Shown here piece by piece: positions 19,885 through 28,452 of a DNA stretch of 64,000 nt (positions are counted from its first letter, which is position 1; each line of letters opens with the position of its first letter). The notes below the pieces were generated by a model that did no database searches, had not been told where the DNA came from, and saw only the letters and a program-made list of their open reading frames with translations. Both the position numbers and the translations under genes were made by a program. The DNA comes from an uncultured Eubacteriales bacterium (lineage in GTDB: Bacteria > Bacillota > Clostridia > Oscillospirales > Oscillospiraceae): NCBI GenBank assembly GCA_900544765.1, contig UQWI01000005.1, positions 62,001 through 126,000 of the forward strand, given 5' to 3'.

Positions 19885-19919
19885 AATCCCCCGACGGCGC
19901 CCGCCGCCGGGGGATTTTT
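19885..19919. terminator. Terminator between CNNM pair and polysaccharide deacetylase
   Basis: AATCCCCCG.../...GGGGGATT hairpin with GCGG-rich middle, followed by TTTTTG on the plus strand. Confidence 0.85.
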
Positions 19920-19923
19920 GTTT

Positions 19924-20763
19924 TCAGGCCAGCCCCATGGAGGCGAAGAACCGACCGCTGTCCGCTCCCGAGGCGCGGTTGAAGCGGCCTATGCGCATCA
20001 GCTCGCCCGGGGCGCGCGTGAGCGTGTTCAGCCTCTCTTCGCATGTGAAGGCGGCGGCATATCCCCGCTCCGTGAGCACGGCCTCGGCCTCGGCGCAGGT
20101 AAAGCCGAACGGATAGGCGAAGGCCGCCGGCGCCCTCCCCGTCGCCAAGATTATCGACGCCTCCGCCTCGGCCAAATCCGCGTTGAGAGCCGCGGCGTAG
20201 TCGGCCGGATTCTCGCCCGGGTTTATCCTGCATCCCCGCCGTTCCCCGTCCGCCTCGTGCATGGCCTGGGTGTGCGAGGCTATCTCCACCCTGCCCGTAG
20301 CGGCGGCTTCGGCTATGGTGTCCCAGCTCATGCAGGCGTATTTAACATTAGTGTCGCCATTTGCCGTGTACTCGTCGGCGTAGCTGCCCACCACGGCGGC
20401 GACGGCGCACATGTCGTATTTCTCAAGCAGCGGCAGAGCCCAGGCGTGGAAGCTCTCCTGCCCATCGTCAAAGGTGAGCAGCACCGGCTTCTCCGGCAGC
20501 GAGCCCGTCCCGGCCTCCCAGTCGCGCAGCTCACGCACGCTCACGGATTCATAGCCGTGAACACGCAGCCAGCGCAGGTCGCTTTCAAATGTCTCCGGCG
20601 TGATGACATAGGCCCCGGAGCTTGCAGCGTCAGCGTCTATGTGGTGATACATGACCGCCGGCAGAGTGACCTCGTCCGGCTCCGCCCTGGCGGGAGCGGT
20701 GAGCGCGGCGAGCGCCATGACGTATGCGCAGAATATCAAAAACGCAGCCCATTTAGTCCTCAT
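19924..20763 (-). CDS. Secreted polysaccharide deacetylase (CE4 family)
   Basis: A 279-aa exported protein. It starts at 20763 (MRTKWAAFLIFCAYVMALAA...), giving a 25-residue signal peptide ending near APARA; a GGGGGA lies upstream, and the longer frame has no signal sequence. NodB-type motifs seen: VLLTFDDGQESFHAW (T-F-D-D, metal aspartates), VEIASHTQAMHE (S-H-T, first histidine; the second histidine is in the MH), and AFAYPFGFT (catalytic arginine-equivalent region Y-P-F-G). It also carries the N-terminal VMYHHID segment typical of PgaB/IcaB-like deacetylases. It acts on a cell-surface aminosugar polymer, peptidoglycan or exopolysaccharide. Confidence 0.88.
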   Translation of the reverse strand: MRTKWAAFLIFCAYVMALAALTAPARAEPDEVTLPAVMYHHIDADAASSGAYVITPETFESDLRWLRVHGYESVSVRELRDWEAGTGSLPEKPVLLTFDDGQESFHAWALPLLEKYDMCAVAAVVGSYADEYTANGDTNVKYACMSWDTIAEAAATGRVEIASHTQAMHEADGERRGCRINPGENPADYAAALNADLAEAEASIILATGRAPAAFAYPFGFTCAEAEAVLTERGYAAAFTCEERLNTLTRAPGELMRIGRFNRASGADSGRFFASMGLA

Positions 20764-20920
20764 ACCCGCAGTTTCCCCCGGAGCCCGGCAATTATTCGCG
20801 CCGGTTTTCCCTGCCTGGCTGACTACGAAACCCCTTGTCTGGCAATACTTACCCATGCGCGCAGAATACGGCTTATCTCGCGTGCATCGGGTTCTATAAT
20901 TGCGCAAGGAGGCATGTACC

Positions 20921-23209
20921 ATGAGAAACAGTGTCAGATTTACAGACAGGGCCTCGTCGGCCATAAAGGCGGCGCGCGACGCGGCCGCCTCGCTCGGGCA
21001 CAGCTATGTCGGCACGGAGCATCTGCTGCTCGGCGTGGCCGCGGAGACGGACGGGCTGGGCGCGCGCGTCCTCTCATCCCTCGGCCTGAACATGGCCAAG
21101 CTCACACGCGCCGCCGTCGAGGTCAGCGGTTCCGGGGCGCCCGGCGGACCGGAGCAGGGCCTGACCGCCAACGGCCGCAGCGCCCTGGAGCACGCCTCCC
21201 AGGACGCAAGGCGGATGGGCCACGGCTACGTCGGCACGGAACACATACTGCTCGGCGTACTGCGCGTGCCGGGCTGTGCCGGCGTGCGCGCGCTCGAGCT
21301 CGCCGGGACGGAGACGGACGAGCTCTTCAACGCCATTTTGGCCCTCTTCGGCCAGTCTGAAAACCGCCCGGGCCGTTCCGGCCAGGGACAGCAGGCCCCG
21401 GTCAGGAATCCCGCCCGCCGCGCCGACACCCGTACCCTGGACCAGTACAGCCGCGACCTCACGCTCCTGGCCGCAAACGGCGGCATCGACCCCGTCGTGG
21501 GCCGCGACCAGGAGATAGGCCGCGTAATTCAAATACTCTCCCGCCGCACGAAGAACAATCCCATCCTGGTCGGAGAGCCCGGCGTCGGCAAGACTGCCGT
21601 GGCCGAGGGCCTGGCCTGGCGCGTGGCCTGCGGAGACGTGCCGGAGGAGCTGCGCTCCCGGCGCATAGTTTCGCTCGACATGGCCTCTATGCTGGCCGGT
21701 ACGAAGTACCGCGGCGACTTTGAGGACAGGGTCAAGTGCGTGCTGCGCGACGTCGAGCGCGCCGGCGACGTCATCATATTTATAGACGAGATACACACCA
21801 TTGTCGGCGCTGGCTCCGCCGAGGGCGCGCTGGACGCGGCAAATATACTCAAGCCCGCCCTCTCGCGCGGCGAGATTCAGGTCATAGGCGCGACCACTCC
21901 CGACGAATACCGCAAGCACATCGAAAAGGACGCGGCGCTGGAGCGGCGCTTCCAGCCGGTGAACGTCCCCGAGCCGGACGCCGCCTCCTGCGTGGAGATG
22001 CTCTACGCCCTGCTGCCCAAGCTCGAGCGCCACCACAACCTGGCCATAGCAGACGCCGCCGTGCGCGCGGCCGTGCGCCTCTCCTCGCGCTACATCTGCG
22101 ACCGCAGGCTGCCCGACAAGGCCGTGGACCTGCTGGATGAGGCCTCAGCCTCCGTGCGGCTGCGCTCCGGGCCCCGCTCCCCCGTAACCGAGGGCGACGT
22201 CGCACAGGTAGTCTCGGAGTGGACCGGCGTACCGGTCTCCGCCATAACCCAGAGCGAGGCGGACAGGCTCATGCAGCTGGAGCAGGTGCTGCATCGTCGG
22301 GTCATCGGGCAGGACGAAGCCGTCTCAGCCGTGGCCAAGGCCATACGCCGAGGCCGCGCCGGGCTGTCCGACCCCGGCCGCCCAATAGGCAGCTTCCTCT
22401 TTCTCGGCCCCACCGGCGTGGGCAAAACCGAGCTGTGCCGCGCCCTGGCCGAGGCCGTGTACGGCGACGAGGGCGCGCTGATACGCTTTGACATGTCCGA
22501 GTACATGGAGAAGCACGCGGTCAGCAAGCTCATCGGCTCCCCGCCCGGCTACGTCGGCTACGGCGAGGGCGGGCAGCTGACGGAGCGGGTGCGCCGCTCG
22601 CCCTGGTCTGTCGTGCTCTTCGACGAAATCGAGAAGGCGCATCCGGACGTGTACAACCTCCTGCTGCAGATAATGGACGACGGGCGGCTCACTGACTCCG
22701 CCGGGCGGAAGGCGGATTTCCGCAGCACAATCGTGGTCATGACCAGCAACGTGGGCGCGCGCGCCATGACGGATGAGCGTCCCGCCCTGGGCTTCACCGG
22801 CGAGGGTGGGCAGGACGGCATGCGCGAGGCGGTCATGCGCGAGCTGAAGGACACCTTCCGCCCCGAGTTCCTGGGCCGTGTGGACGGCACCATCTTCTTC
22901 CGCCGCCTGAACCTGGACGACGTGCGCCGGATCGCCTCCGGCATGACGGAGCGCTTCGTTGAGCGCCTGGCCGGAATCGGCATATCCCTCACGGTCTCCG
23001 GCGAGGCGCTCTCGCTCCTGGCCGAGCACGGCTACGACCCGGCCAGCGGCGCGCGCCCGCTCCGGCGCACTATCGCCTCCGAGCTCGAGGACCCGCTGGC
23101 CGACGCCTTGCTCTCAGGAGCGCTGCATCAGGGCGACAGCGTGACAGCCGTCGCCTCCGGCGGGACCCTGGTGCTCGAAAAGAGCGGGGCCGGGGTGCTG
23201 CCCGCATAG
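20921..23209 (+). CDS. clpC: ClpC-like AAA+ unfoldase lacking the middle domain
   Basis: A 762-aa Hsp100 ATPase. Order: two Clp N repeats (FTDRASSAIKAARD..., LTANGRSALEHASQD..., each with GTEHLLLGV or GTEHILLGV), AAA module 1 (Walker A GEPGVGKTA about residue 217, Walker B IIFIDEIHT), AAA module 2 (Walker A GPTGVGKTE about 494, SPPGYVGYGEGGQLTE), and a C-terminal D2-small domain. An LGF (ALGFTGEG) at the ClpP-contact loop suggests a ClpP partner. Unlike Bacillus ClpC, the coiled UVR/M segment is missing: DEASASVRLRSG goes straight to TEGDVAQVVSEWTGVPVS. ATG 20921 is used because AGGAGG lies 8 nt upstream. There is a TATAAT at 20895-20900 but no good -35. Confidence 0.9.
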   Translation: MRNSVRFTDRASSAIKAARDAAASLGHSYVGTEHLLLGVAAETDGLGARVLSSLGLNMAKLTRAAVEVSGSGAPGGPEQGLTANGRSALEHASQDARRMGHGYVGTEHILLGVLRVPGCAGVRALELAGTETDELFNAILALFGQSENRPGRSGQGQQAPVRNPARRADTRTLDQYSRDLTLLAANGGIDPVVGRDQEIGRVIQILSRRTKNNPILVGEPGVGKTAVAEGLAWRVACGDVPEELRSRRIVSLDMASMLAGTKYRGDFEDRVKCVLRDVERAGDVIIFIDEIHTIVGAGSAEGALDAANILKPALSRGEIQVIGATTPDEYRKHIEKDAALERRFQPVNVPEPDAASCVEMLYALLPKLERHHNLAIADAAVRAAVRLSSRYICDRRLPDKAVDLLDEASASVRLRSGPRSPVTEGDVAQVVSEWTGVPVSAITQSEADRLMQLEQVLHRRVIGQDEAVSAVAKAIRRGRAGLSDPGRPIGSFLFLGPTGVGKTELCRALAEAVYGDEGALIRFDMSEYMEKHAVSKLIGSPPGYVGYGEGGQLTERVRRSPWSVVLFDEIEKAHPDVYNLLLQIMDDGRLTDSAGRKADFRSTIVVMTSNVGARAMTDERPALGFTGEGGQDGMREAVMRELKDTFRPEFLGRVDGTIFFRRLNLDDVRRIASGMTERFVERLAGIGISLTVSGEALSLLAEHGYDPASGARPLRRTIASELEDPLADALLSGALHQGDSVTAVASGGTLVLEKSGAGVLPA

Positions 23210-23295
23210 TTTAGGCCAAAAAAGTTTTAAAAACCCCTTTACTCGGCAGGGTGAACAGCGTATAATGGGCCGCGTTGTTTAGGGGTGATGTTTTT

Positions 23296-24663
23296 ATGGC
23301 AAGGGCCACCGACCTCGGGCGCGACAGGATGTTCCCGCTCGTCTGCCGTCTGGCGATACCGACTATGCTCGCGCAGATGGTCAATGTGCTCTACAGCATC
23401 GTAGACAGGATGTATATAGGCCACATCGTAGATATAGGTGGGCTTGCCCTCGCCGGAGTCGGCGTCTGCGGGCCGATTGTCACGCTTTTGAGCTCCTTCG
23501 CCTCGCTGGTCGGGCTGGGCGGCGCGCCGATACTGGCTATGCGTCTGGGCGAGGGACGCCGCGACGAGGCCGAGAAGGTCGTTTCCAACGGCTTTATGAC
23601 GCTGCTGGCGCTCGCCGCCGTGCTGACGTCCGTTTTCCTGCTGTTCAAAGGGCAGCTGCTGATGTGGTTCGGAGCCAGCGAGGACACCTTCGGCTACGCG
23701 GACACCTACCTCACGATATACACCTCGGGCACAGTCTTTGCCCTGCTCGCTGCGGGGCTGAACAGCTACCTGATTGCCCAGGGCTGTTCGGGGCTGGGTA
23801 TGCTGACCGTCATGCTCGGCGCGGTGATGAATATCGCCCTCGACCCTGTTTTCATCTTCCTGCTGCACATGGACGTGGCCGGAGCGGCCGTGGCCACGGT
23901 CATATCCCAGATGGCCTCCTGCGGCGTCGTGCTCTACTGCCTGCTGCGCAAGAAGGCCGCCGTGCGCCTGACGCGCGGACGGTTTGAGCCGGCGCTGGTG
24001 CGCCGCATACTCGCCTACGGCCTACCGACCTTCCTCATACTCGGCTCCGACAGCGCGATACTAATCATTCTCAACGGCGTATTGCAGCGCTACGGCGGCC
24101 CGGACGAGGGCGACATGCTCGTCACCTGCGCGACCATTGTACAAAGCTGGTTCTCGCTGATAAGCCTGCCCATGGGCGGCATAACCGAGGGCGCGCAGCC
24201 GGTTGTGAGCTTCAACTACGGCGCGGCGCAGCCGGCGCGAATAAAGAAGGCCATACTGTGCATTGCGCTGCTCTGTCTCGCGTTCTGTACGCTTATGACC
24301 ATCGCGGCGCACACCGGCGTCTCGCCCCTCTTTGTGAGCCTCTTCACCGACGACGCGGAGACGGCCGCGCGCAGCGTGAGATATATCCAGATGTTCACCC
24401 TGATGATAATCCCGCTGGCCCTGCAATACACCTTTGTCGACGAGCTGACGGCCATGGGCCAGGTGCACATTTCGCTCGTCTGCTCGCTTTTCCGCAAGAG
24501 CCTGTTCCTTGCGAGCATGCTGCTCCTTCCCCGCCTCGTCAGCGCCGAGGCCACCTTCTACTGCGAGCCCATCGCGGACGCCGCAGCCGTCATCGTGACC
24601 GGTATAGTGTTCGCGCTGTGCCTCCCGAAAATACTCCGCCGCCGCACCGCCGAGGCTAAATAA
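23296..24663 (+). CDS. MATE-family multidrug efflux transporter
   Basis: A 455-aa membrane protein with about 12 hydrophobic helices in two MatE halves. Seen: start MARATDLGRDRMFPLVCRLA with IPTMLAQMVNVLYSIVDRMYIGH, GLGGAPILAMRLGEGRRDEAEKVV, the second-half counterpart ILGSDSAILIILNGVLQRYG and GITEGAQPVVSFNYGAAQPARIKKA. MATE proteins export cationic drugs or metabolites using Na+ or H+ gradients. The ATG at 23296 follows GGGGTG. It is monocistronic, closed by a bidirectional terminator. Substrate unknown. Confidence 0.92.
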   Translation: MARATDLGRDRMFPLVCRLAIPTMLAQMVNVLYSIVDRMYIGHIVDIGGLALAGVGVCGPIVTLLSSFASLVGLGGAPILAMRLGEGRRDEAEKVVSNGFMTLLALAAVLTSVFLLFKGQLLMWFGASEDTFGYADTYLTIYTSGTVFALLAAGLNSYLIAQGCSGLGMLTVMLGAVMNIALDPVFIFLLHMDVAGAAVATVISQMASCGVVLYCLLRKKAAVRLTRGRFEPALVRRILAYGLPTFLILGSDSAILIILNGVLQRYGGPDEGDMLVTCATIVQSWFSLISLPMGGITEGAQPVVSFNYGAAQPARIKKAILCIALLCLAFCTLMTIAAHTGVSPLFVSLFTDDAETAARSVRYIQMFTLMIIPLALQYTFVDELTAMGQVHISLVCSLFRKSLFLASMLLLPRLVSAEATFYCEPIADAAAVIVTGIVFALCLPKILRRRTAEAK

Positions 24664-24692
24664 AAAAGCTCCACCGTGAGGTGGAGCTTTTT
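24662..24692. terminator. Bidirectional terminator between MATE and SLH genes
   Basis: AAAAAAGCTCCACC/GGTGGAGCTTTTT hairpin with a GTGA loop. Confidence 0.92.
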
Positions 24693-24722
24693 GATGTGCC
24701 GCGTTTTGGCGCGGCTTTGTTT

Positions 24723-27677
24723 TTATATCATGTCGTAGCGCATGAAGATGGTCGCGCACTGAGCGCGGGTCGCGGTGCCCTGAGGCTGCAGCGTCGTCGC
24801 GGTCACGCCCTCGATGACGCCGGTCTCAAGCGCCCAGCTCATCGCCTCGGCCGCCCAGTCGGACACGTTCGCCGCGTCGCTGTAGCCGCTCAGGCTCTCA
24901 TCACTCGCGGGCTCGCCAGCGTAGCGCCACAGCATCGTCACCATCATCTCGCGCGTGACGTAGTCGTTCGGGTTCGTGCCGTCGCTCACGCCCTCGGCCA
25001 TCGCCCAGCTGCGAGCCGTCTCAACCCAGTTCGCGCCGGTGATGGTCGCTCCGTCGATGCGGCCCAGCACTGCCCAGAACATCGCGCGGGTCATCCGGCC
25101 GTCCGGATTGAAGGTCGTCGCGCTGTCGCCCTCCATCATGCCGTTCGTGTAGACGTAGCTCACTGCCTCGTAGAACCACTGGTTCGCGGAGACGTCGGTG
25201 AAGGGGAGCGCGGAGGTTCCGTCGGTGAAGTACACGCGGACAGTGACATCGTGCTCGGGCATCTTGAAGGTCGTGCCGGAGATGCGCTCGCCGTCAACAG
25301 TGATGTAGTCGAGCTCGTAGCCCTCGTCGGGGGTAACGGTGATGGTGATGGTCGTACCGGCGCTGGCGTTGCTGAAGTTCGTCTTGGCCTCTCCGCCCTC
25401 GCCGACGATGAGGTCGATGTCATAGGTGTCGGGGATGTTAACGGGCGGGACATAGGTATTCAGGTCTTCAGGACGCATCGTTATAGCCTCGTAGTAAGGC
25501 TCGGTGACAACCTGAACTTCAGATTCATCTGCATATCCAAGATAATTCTCGAAATCAGGAGTTGCAGTTCCCCAGTAGTTTTTGCTGAGGTCAACATCGT
25601 CAGCTATGTTGCTAACATACATCTGGCCTGCATTGGGAATAACCACATTCTCATTCACGGCAAAGGTATCTGCCTTAGTGTTATAAAGGTTGAGAACGCC
25701 ATCCGGGCTGGTAGCGCCGCAGTTTTCAAAAACATTGTCGTTTACTATAATTTCTCCACCGGCAATATCGTTGAGCTGCAGGCCGTTCCAGCCAACACCG
25801 TCTACAGTGTTGCCGGTTATGGTTATATCAGACTTGGTTGTTCCGTCACCAATAATGAGTATACCGGAGTTGCTTCCTCTGGTTATATCTTCAATGTTGT
25901 TATCAGTGATGGTAAGGCCGTCAAAGTCAACCCCGCTTCCGTCGGTCAAGCTGCCGAAGTTGAAGTGTATGGCGCTAAGTCCAGAGGTTGCCCCACTAAA
26001 GTTGTTGCCGGTAACGGTGAGATTAGTGAGATCGCTTGCTCCATTGGGGCTAAACACTATGTTAGCGTTCTCAAACGTCAGTCCCTCAATGGTCAGGTCG
26101 GGGAGGCTAATGCCATTAGACGCCACAGAAAGAGTACCGTTCTTGATTACTCCGCCTTCGCCCCTGATGGTCAGGTCGCTGACACTCTTATTAATAACGA
26201 CATCGCCCTTTGTCTCACCAGTGACAATGATCGTGTCGCCGTCATCGGCGGCGGCGATGGCAGAAGTAAGGTCGGTGTAGCCCACGCCATTGATAACCGC
26301 AACATAATTGCCGGTGTCAGTAATAGAATCCCCTTCGCCCACAGCAGTGTTGACAAGGATAACGCCGGTATCGCTCTTGCTTCCTATATTGGAATCGAAT
26401 ACTGCGACGGTGCCGTCAGTGTCATCAGCGACAGTGACAGATCCAGTGACAATGGAGCTGTTAACCGTTACACCGCCTTTTTTGGACTGGTTGATGACAT
26501 CTCCGGTAATAGTAGCGCTGTCGATCGTGAGGGTGGTCGTGTCGGATTTTGCGTTGGTCTCACTATCACCGGATGTGCGCAAAACGTCGCCGTCTATTTC
26601 AATTCCGTCAATGTTTACCTCAATAACAACGTCATCATAAGATGAATTATCCATTGTTTTGTCGGTTACGTAAAGGGCAGTTTGGTTTTCGCCTGTGGTC
26701 GAGTTTACGAGACGTGCTTCTCCGGAAACATTGACAATCAAGTCTCCAACATACCCGGTTCCGGCCTTGCCAATGACAAGCGCGCCGCTTGCTCCACCAG
26801 GTTTCGCGGCAATTATATCTTCTACACTATTTCCATCGCTTATCAGCGTACCATCGGTAATATTAAGCTCGCCAGAGGCTATGCGTATTGCCTGCTCACC
26901 AGTTATGGTTCCGCCAGAAATATTATTGACGCCAATGGCGGGGAGATACATTGCGGTTATACCGCCCTCCACCTCGCCGTCTGTCATGTTGAGCGTATAG
27001 CCGGCATAATCCCCGTTGGAGGCATTGGTGCCAATGGCTATTCCCTCGTTAGACTCTACACGTCCTCCGTTTATATTAAGAGTCACCTGGTCATTGTCGA
27101 CTGTGGTAACATCACCGTTAGTTATGCCTCGTCCATAAGTGTATATAGCGTACTCGTCGCCATGTACGATACCATCGTTAATAGTCAAGCTGACCTCTGT
27201 GTAGATTGCATGTCCATTCAGCTGAGCGCCGCTTCTTATTCCATACGCTCCGGTCACAGTACCGCCATTTATAGTCAGTGTGCCCATGTTGCGTATAGCA
27301 CCCCAACCTTCGCTTTCAGCGGCCTGAATAGTCCCGCTTTCAATTGTAAGATTGCCGCCAGCCAATACATAAATCGTGCTGATCAGAGAGTCCTCGCCGT
27401 TTGGCGCTACTATTACACCATCTGCTTTAGCCGACGTATCCCTAATTGTGAGTTGATGGGTAACATTCAGCAGTCCTGTTATTGTGTGCCCGTTCAGGTC
27501 AATAACAGAGACGTTTTCAGAAATCTCAACCCTGCTCGTGCCGAGATCGTAATCCTCCGTCAGCGTAATAACGCCGTCAGTCGGGGCAGGCAGCGTACCA
27601 TCCGCCATCGCTGTCACCGTACCCAGCGCTACCACCAGGCACACGGCTAACAGCACTGTTAGCAATCGTTTTTTCAT
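24723..27677 (-). CDS. Large secreted beta-helix surface protein with three SLH domains
   Basis: A 984-aa protein. Signal peptide MKKRLLTVLLAVCLVVALGT...AMA (about 1-25). Residues about 30-745 are threonine/asparagine/glycine-rich repeats such as GNLTIESGTIQ, LTINGGTVTGAYG and SDITITGNTVDGVGW, typical of right-handed parallel beta-helix/pectate-lyase-like folds. About 755-825 resembles a bacterial Listeria-Bacteroides-type repeat (VGEGGEAKTNFSNASAGTTI, GYELDYITVDG). The last 155 residues are three SLH domains (FTDVSANQWFYEAVSYVYTNG; WAMAEGVSDGTNPNDYVTRE; YSDAANVSDWAAEAMSWALE) anchoring it to the wall. Base composition changes inside the gene: the SLH part is GC-rich like the genome, the helix part is clearly more AT-rich. 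Function unknown; adhesin or glycan-binding is plausible. Confidence 0.88.
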   Translation of the reverse strand: MKKRLLTVLLAVCLVVALGTVTAMADGTLPAPTDGVITLTEDYDLGTSRVEISENVSVIDLNGHTITGLLNVTHQLTIRDTSAKADGVIVAPNGEDSLISTIYVLAGGNLTIESGTIQAAESEGWGAIRNMGTLTINGGTVTGAYGIRSGAQLNGHAIYTEVSLTINDGIVHGDEYAIYTYGRGITNGDVTTVDNDQVTLNINGGRVESNEGIAIGTNASNGDYAGYTLNMTDGEVEGGITAMYLPAIGVNNISGGTITGEQAIRIASGELNITDGTLISDGNSVEDIIAAKPGGASGALVIGKAGTGYVGDLIVNVSGEARLVNSTTGENQTALYVTDKTMDNSSYDDVVIEVNIDGIEIDGDVLRTSGDSETNAKSDTTTLTIDSATITGDVINQSKKGGVTVNSSIVTGSVTVADDTDGTVAVFDSNIGSKSDTGVILVNTAVGEGDSITDTGNYVAVINGVGYTDLTSAIAAADDGDTIIVTGETKGDVVINKSVSDLTIRGEGGVIKNGTLSVASNGISLPDLTIEGLTFENANIVFSPNGASDLTNLTVTGNNFSGATSGLSAIHFNFGSLTDGSGVDFDGLTITDNNIEDITRGSNSGILIIGDGTTKSDITITGNTVDGVGWNGLQLNDIAGGEIIVNDNVFENCGATSPDGVLNLYNTKADTFAVNENVVIPNAGQMYVSNIADDVDLSKNYWGTATPDFENYLGYADESEVQVVTEPYYEAITMRPEDLNTYVPPVNIPDTYDIDLIVGEGGEAKTNFSNASAGTTITITVTPDEGYELDYITVDGERISGTTFKMPEHDVTVRVYFTDGTSALPFTDVSANQWFYEAVSYVYTNGMMEGDSATTFNPDGRMTRAMFWAVLGRIDGATITGANWVETARSWAMAEGVSDGTNPNDYVTREMMVTMLWRYAGEPASDESLSGYSDAANVSDWAAEAMSWALETGVIEGVTATTLQPQGTATRAQCATIFMRYDMI

Positions 27678-27721
27678 ACCGATTCTCCTTTTCTAAAATA
27701 TTCTCCATAGGCCAAGACTTA

Positions 27722-27761
27722 TCACTTCATCCCGGATGAAGTGAATGGCGCTAGCGCCATT
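27722..27761. promoter_or_regulatory. Two adjacent perfect palindromes in the leader of the SLH gene
   Basis: TCACTTCATCC-c-GGATGAAGTGA (27722-27744) abuts the 18-bp palindrome AATGGCGCTAGCGCCATT (27744-27761). Both lie just downstream of the promoter, so they can act as operators or as 5' leader hairpins. Confidence 0.6.
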
Positions 27762-27777
27762 TCGGTCTGTAAATGCC

Positions 27778-27806
27778 ATGCTATCACAAAAGCCAGTTTT
27801 AGTCAA
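27778..27806 (-). promoter_or_regulatory. Candidate sigma-A promoter of the SLH gene
   Basis: Minus strand TTGACT (27801-27806), 17 nt, TAGCAT (27778-27783), giving a leader of about 95 nt. Confidence 0.6.
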
Positions 27807-27847
27807 CGGAAAATGAAATTTTTGTCTCTTTTCCACAGTATGGCTTC

Positions 27848-28402
27848 CTAAAGCAGGCCCAGGCGCAGGAACAGCTCCCGCAGCGGCGCGGGCAGGGAGT
27901 CGACCATAAAGCGCGCGAGCTCCGCAGGCTCGGCGCGCATGCCGCCCAGCACCCACTCAACCGTCATCGCCACGCTGCCGCGGCAGTACAGCTCGAGCAT
28001 GAAGGCCGTCTCCCCCTCCGGCGCCGCGCCCGTCTTGCGCTCTATCAGCCGCGTATAGAACTCGATTATCGCCTCCGTGTCGTGCTCCTTGAGCGAGTTC
28101 GTGCCGTCCGCGCGGAATGCCGCCGTGAAAAACACGCGCTCCGCCCGTATGTACTCGAACTTCCGCTCCAGGCCCTCTCGCACCGTCCGGCCCGAGCCCA
28201 TGTGCTCAAAAGAGCGCTCCAGCAGCTTTCCGAAATACCAGTTTATTAGGTCGTACTTATCCAGGAAGTTCCGGTAAAATGTCTGGCGCGCCACGCCGCA
28301 GCGGCGGACTATCTCCGTCACCGTGATGTTCTCCACGCTCTCCCGGCGCATGCACTCCTCCATCGCCTTCGCCAGCGCGTATTTGGTCGCTTCACTCGAC
28401 AA
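27848..28402 (-). CDS. TetR-family regulator (TetR_C_8/DhaS-like C-terminal domain)
   Basis: A 184-aa protein. The N-terminal HTH is clear: ALAKAMEECMRRESVENITVTEIVRRCGVARQTFYRNFLDKYDLINWYF, where the start of the second helix and the F-Y-x-x-F motif match the family. The rest (EYIRAERVFFTAAFRADGTNSLKEH, FMLELYCRGSVAMTVEWVLGG) resembles the C-terminal domain of DhaS-type regulators. The start codon is TTG at 28402 after AAAGGCGG, a weak start. It lies 50 nt after the MFS gene in the same direction and may be co-transcribed with it. Ligand unknown. Confidence 0.82.
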   Translation of the reverse strand: MSSEATKYALAKAMEECMRRESVENITVTEIVRRCGVARQTFYRNFLDKYDLINWYFGKLLERSFEHMGSGRTVREGLERKFEYIRAERVFFTAAFRADGTNSLKEHDTEAIIEFYTRLIERKTGAAPEGETAFMLELYCRGSVAMTVEWVLGGMRAEPAELARFMVDSLPAPLRELFLRLGLL

Positions 28403-28452
28403 GATAACACCGCCTTTACGCTTTATACATTAAATATAACAAACGGCCCGGT

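Noticed and set aside
19849..21360. Plus-strand frame spanning the deacetylase and clpC start
   Set aside because: It crosses a strong terminator and two well-supported genes in other frames.
24681..26645. Plus-strand frame across the SLH gene
   Set aside because: Antisense shadow; the minus-strand protein has a signal peptide and three SLH domains.
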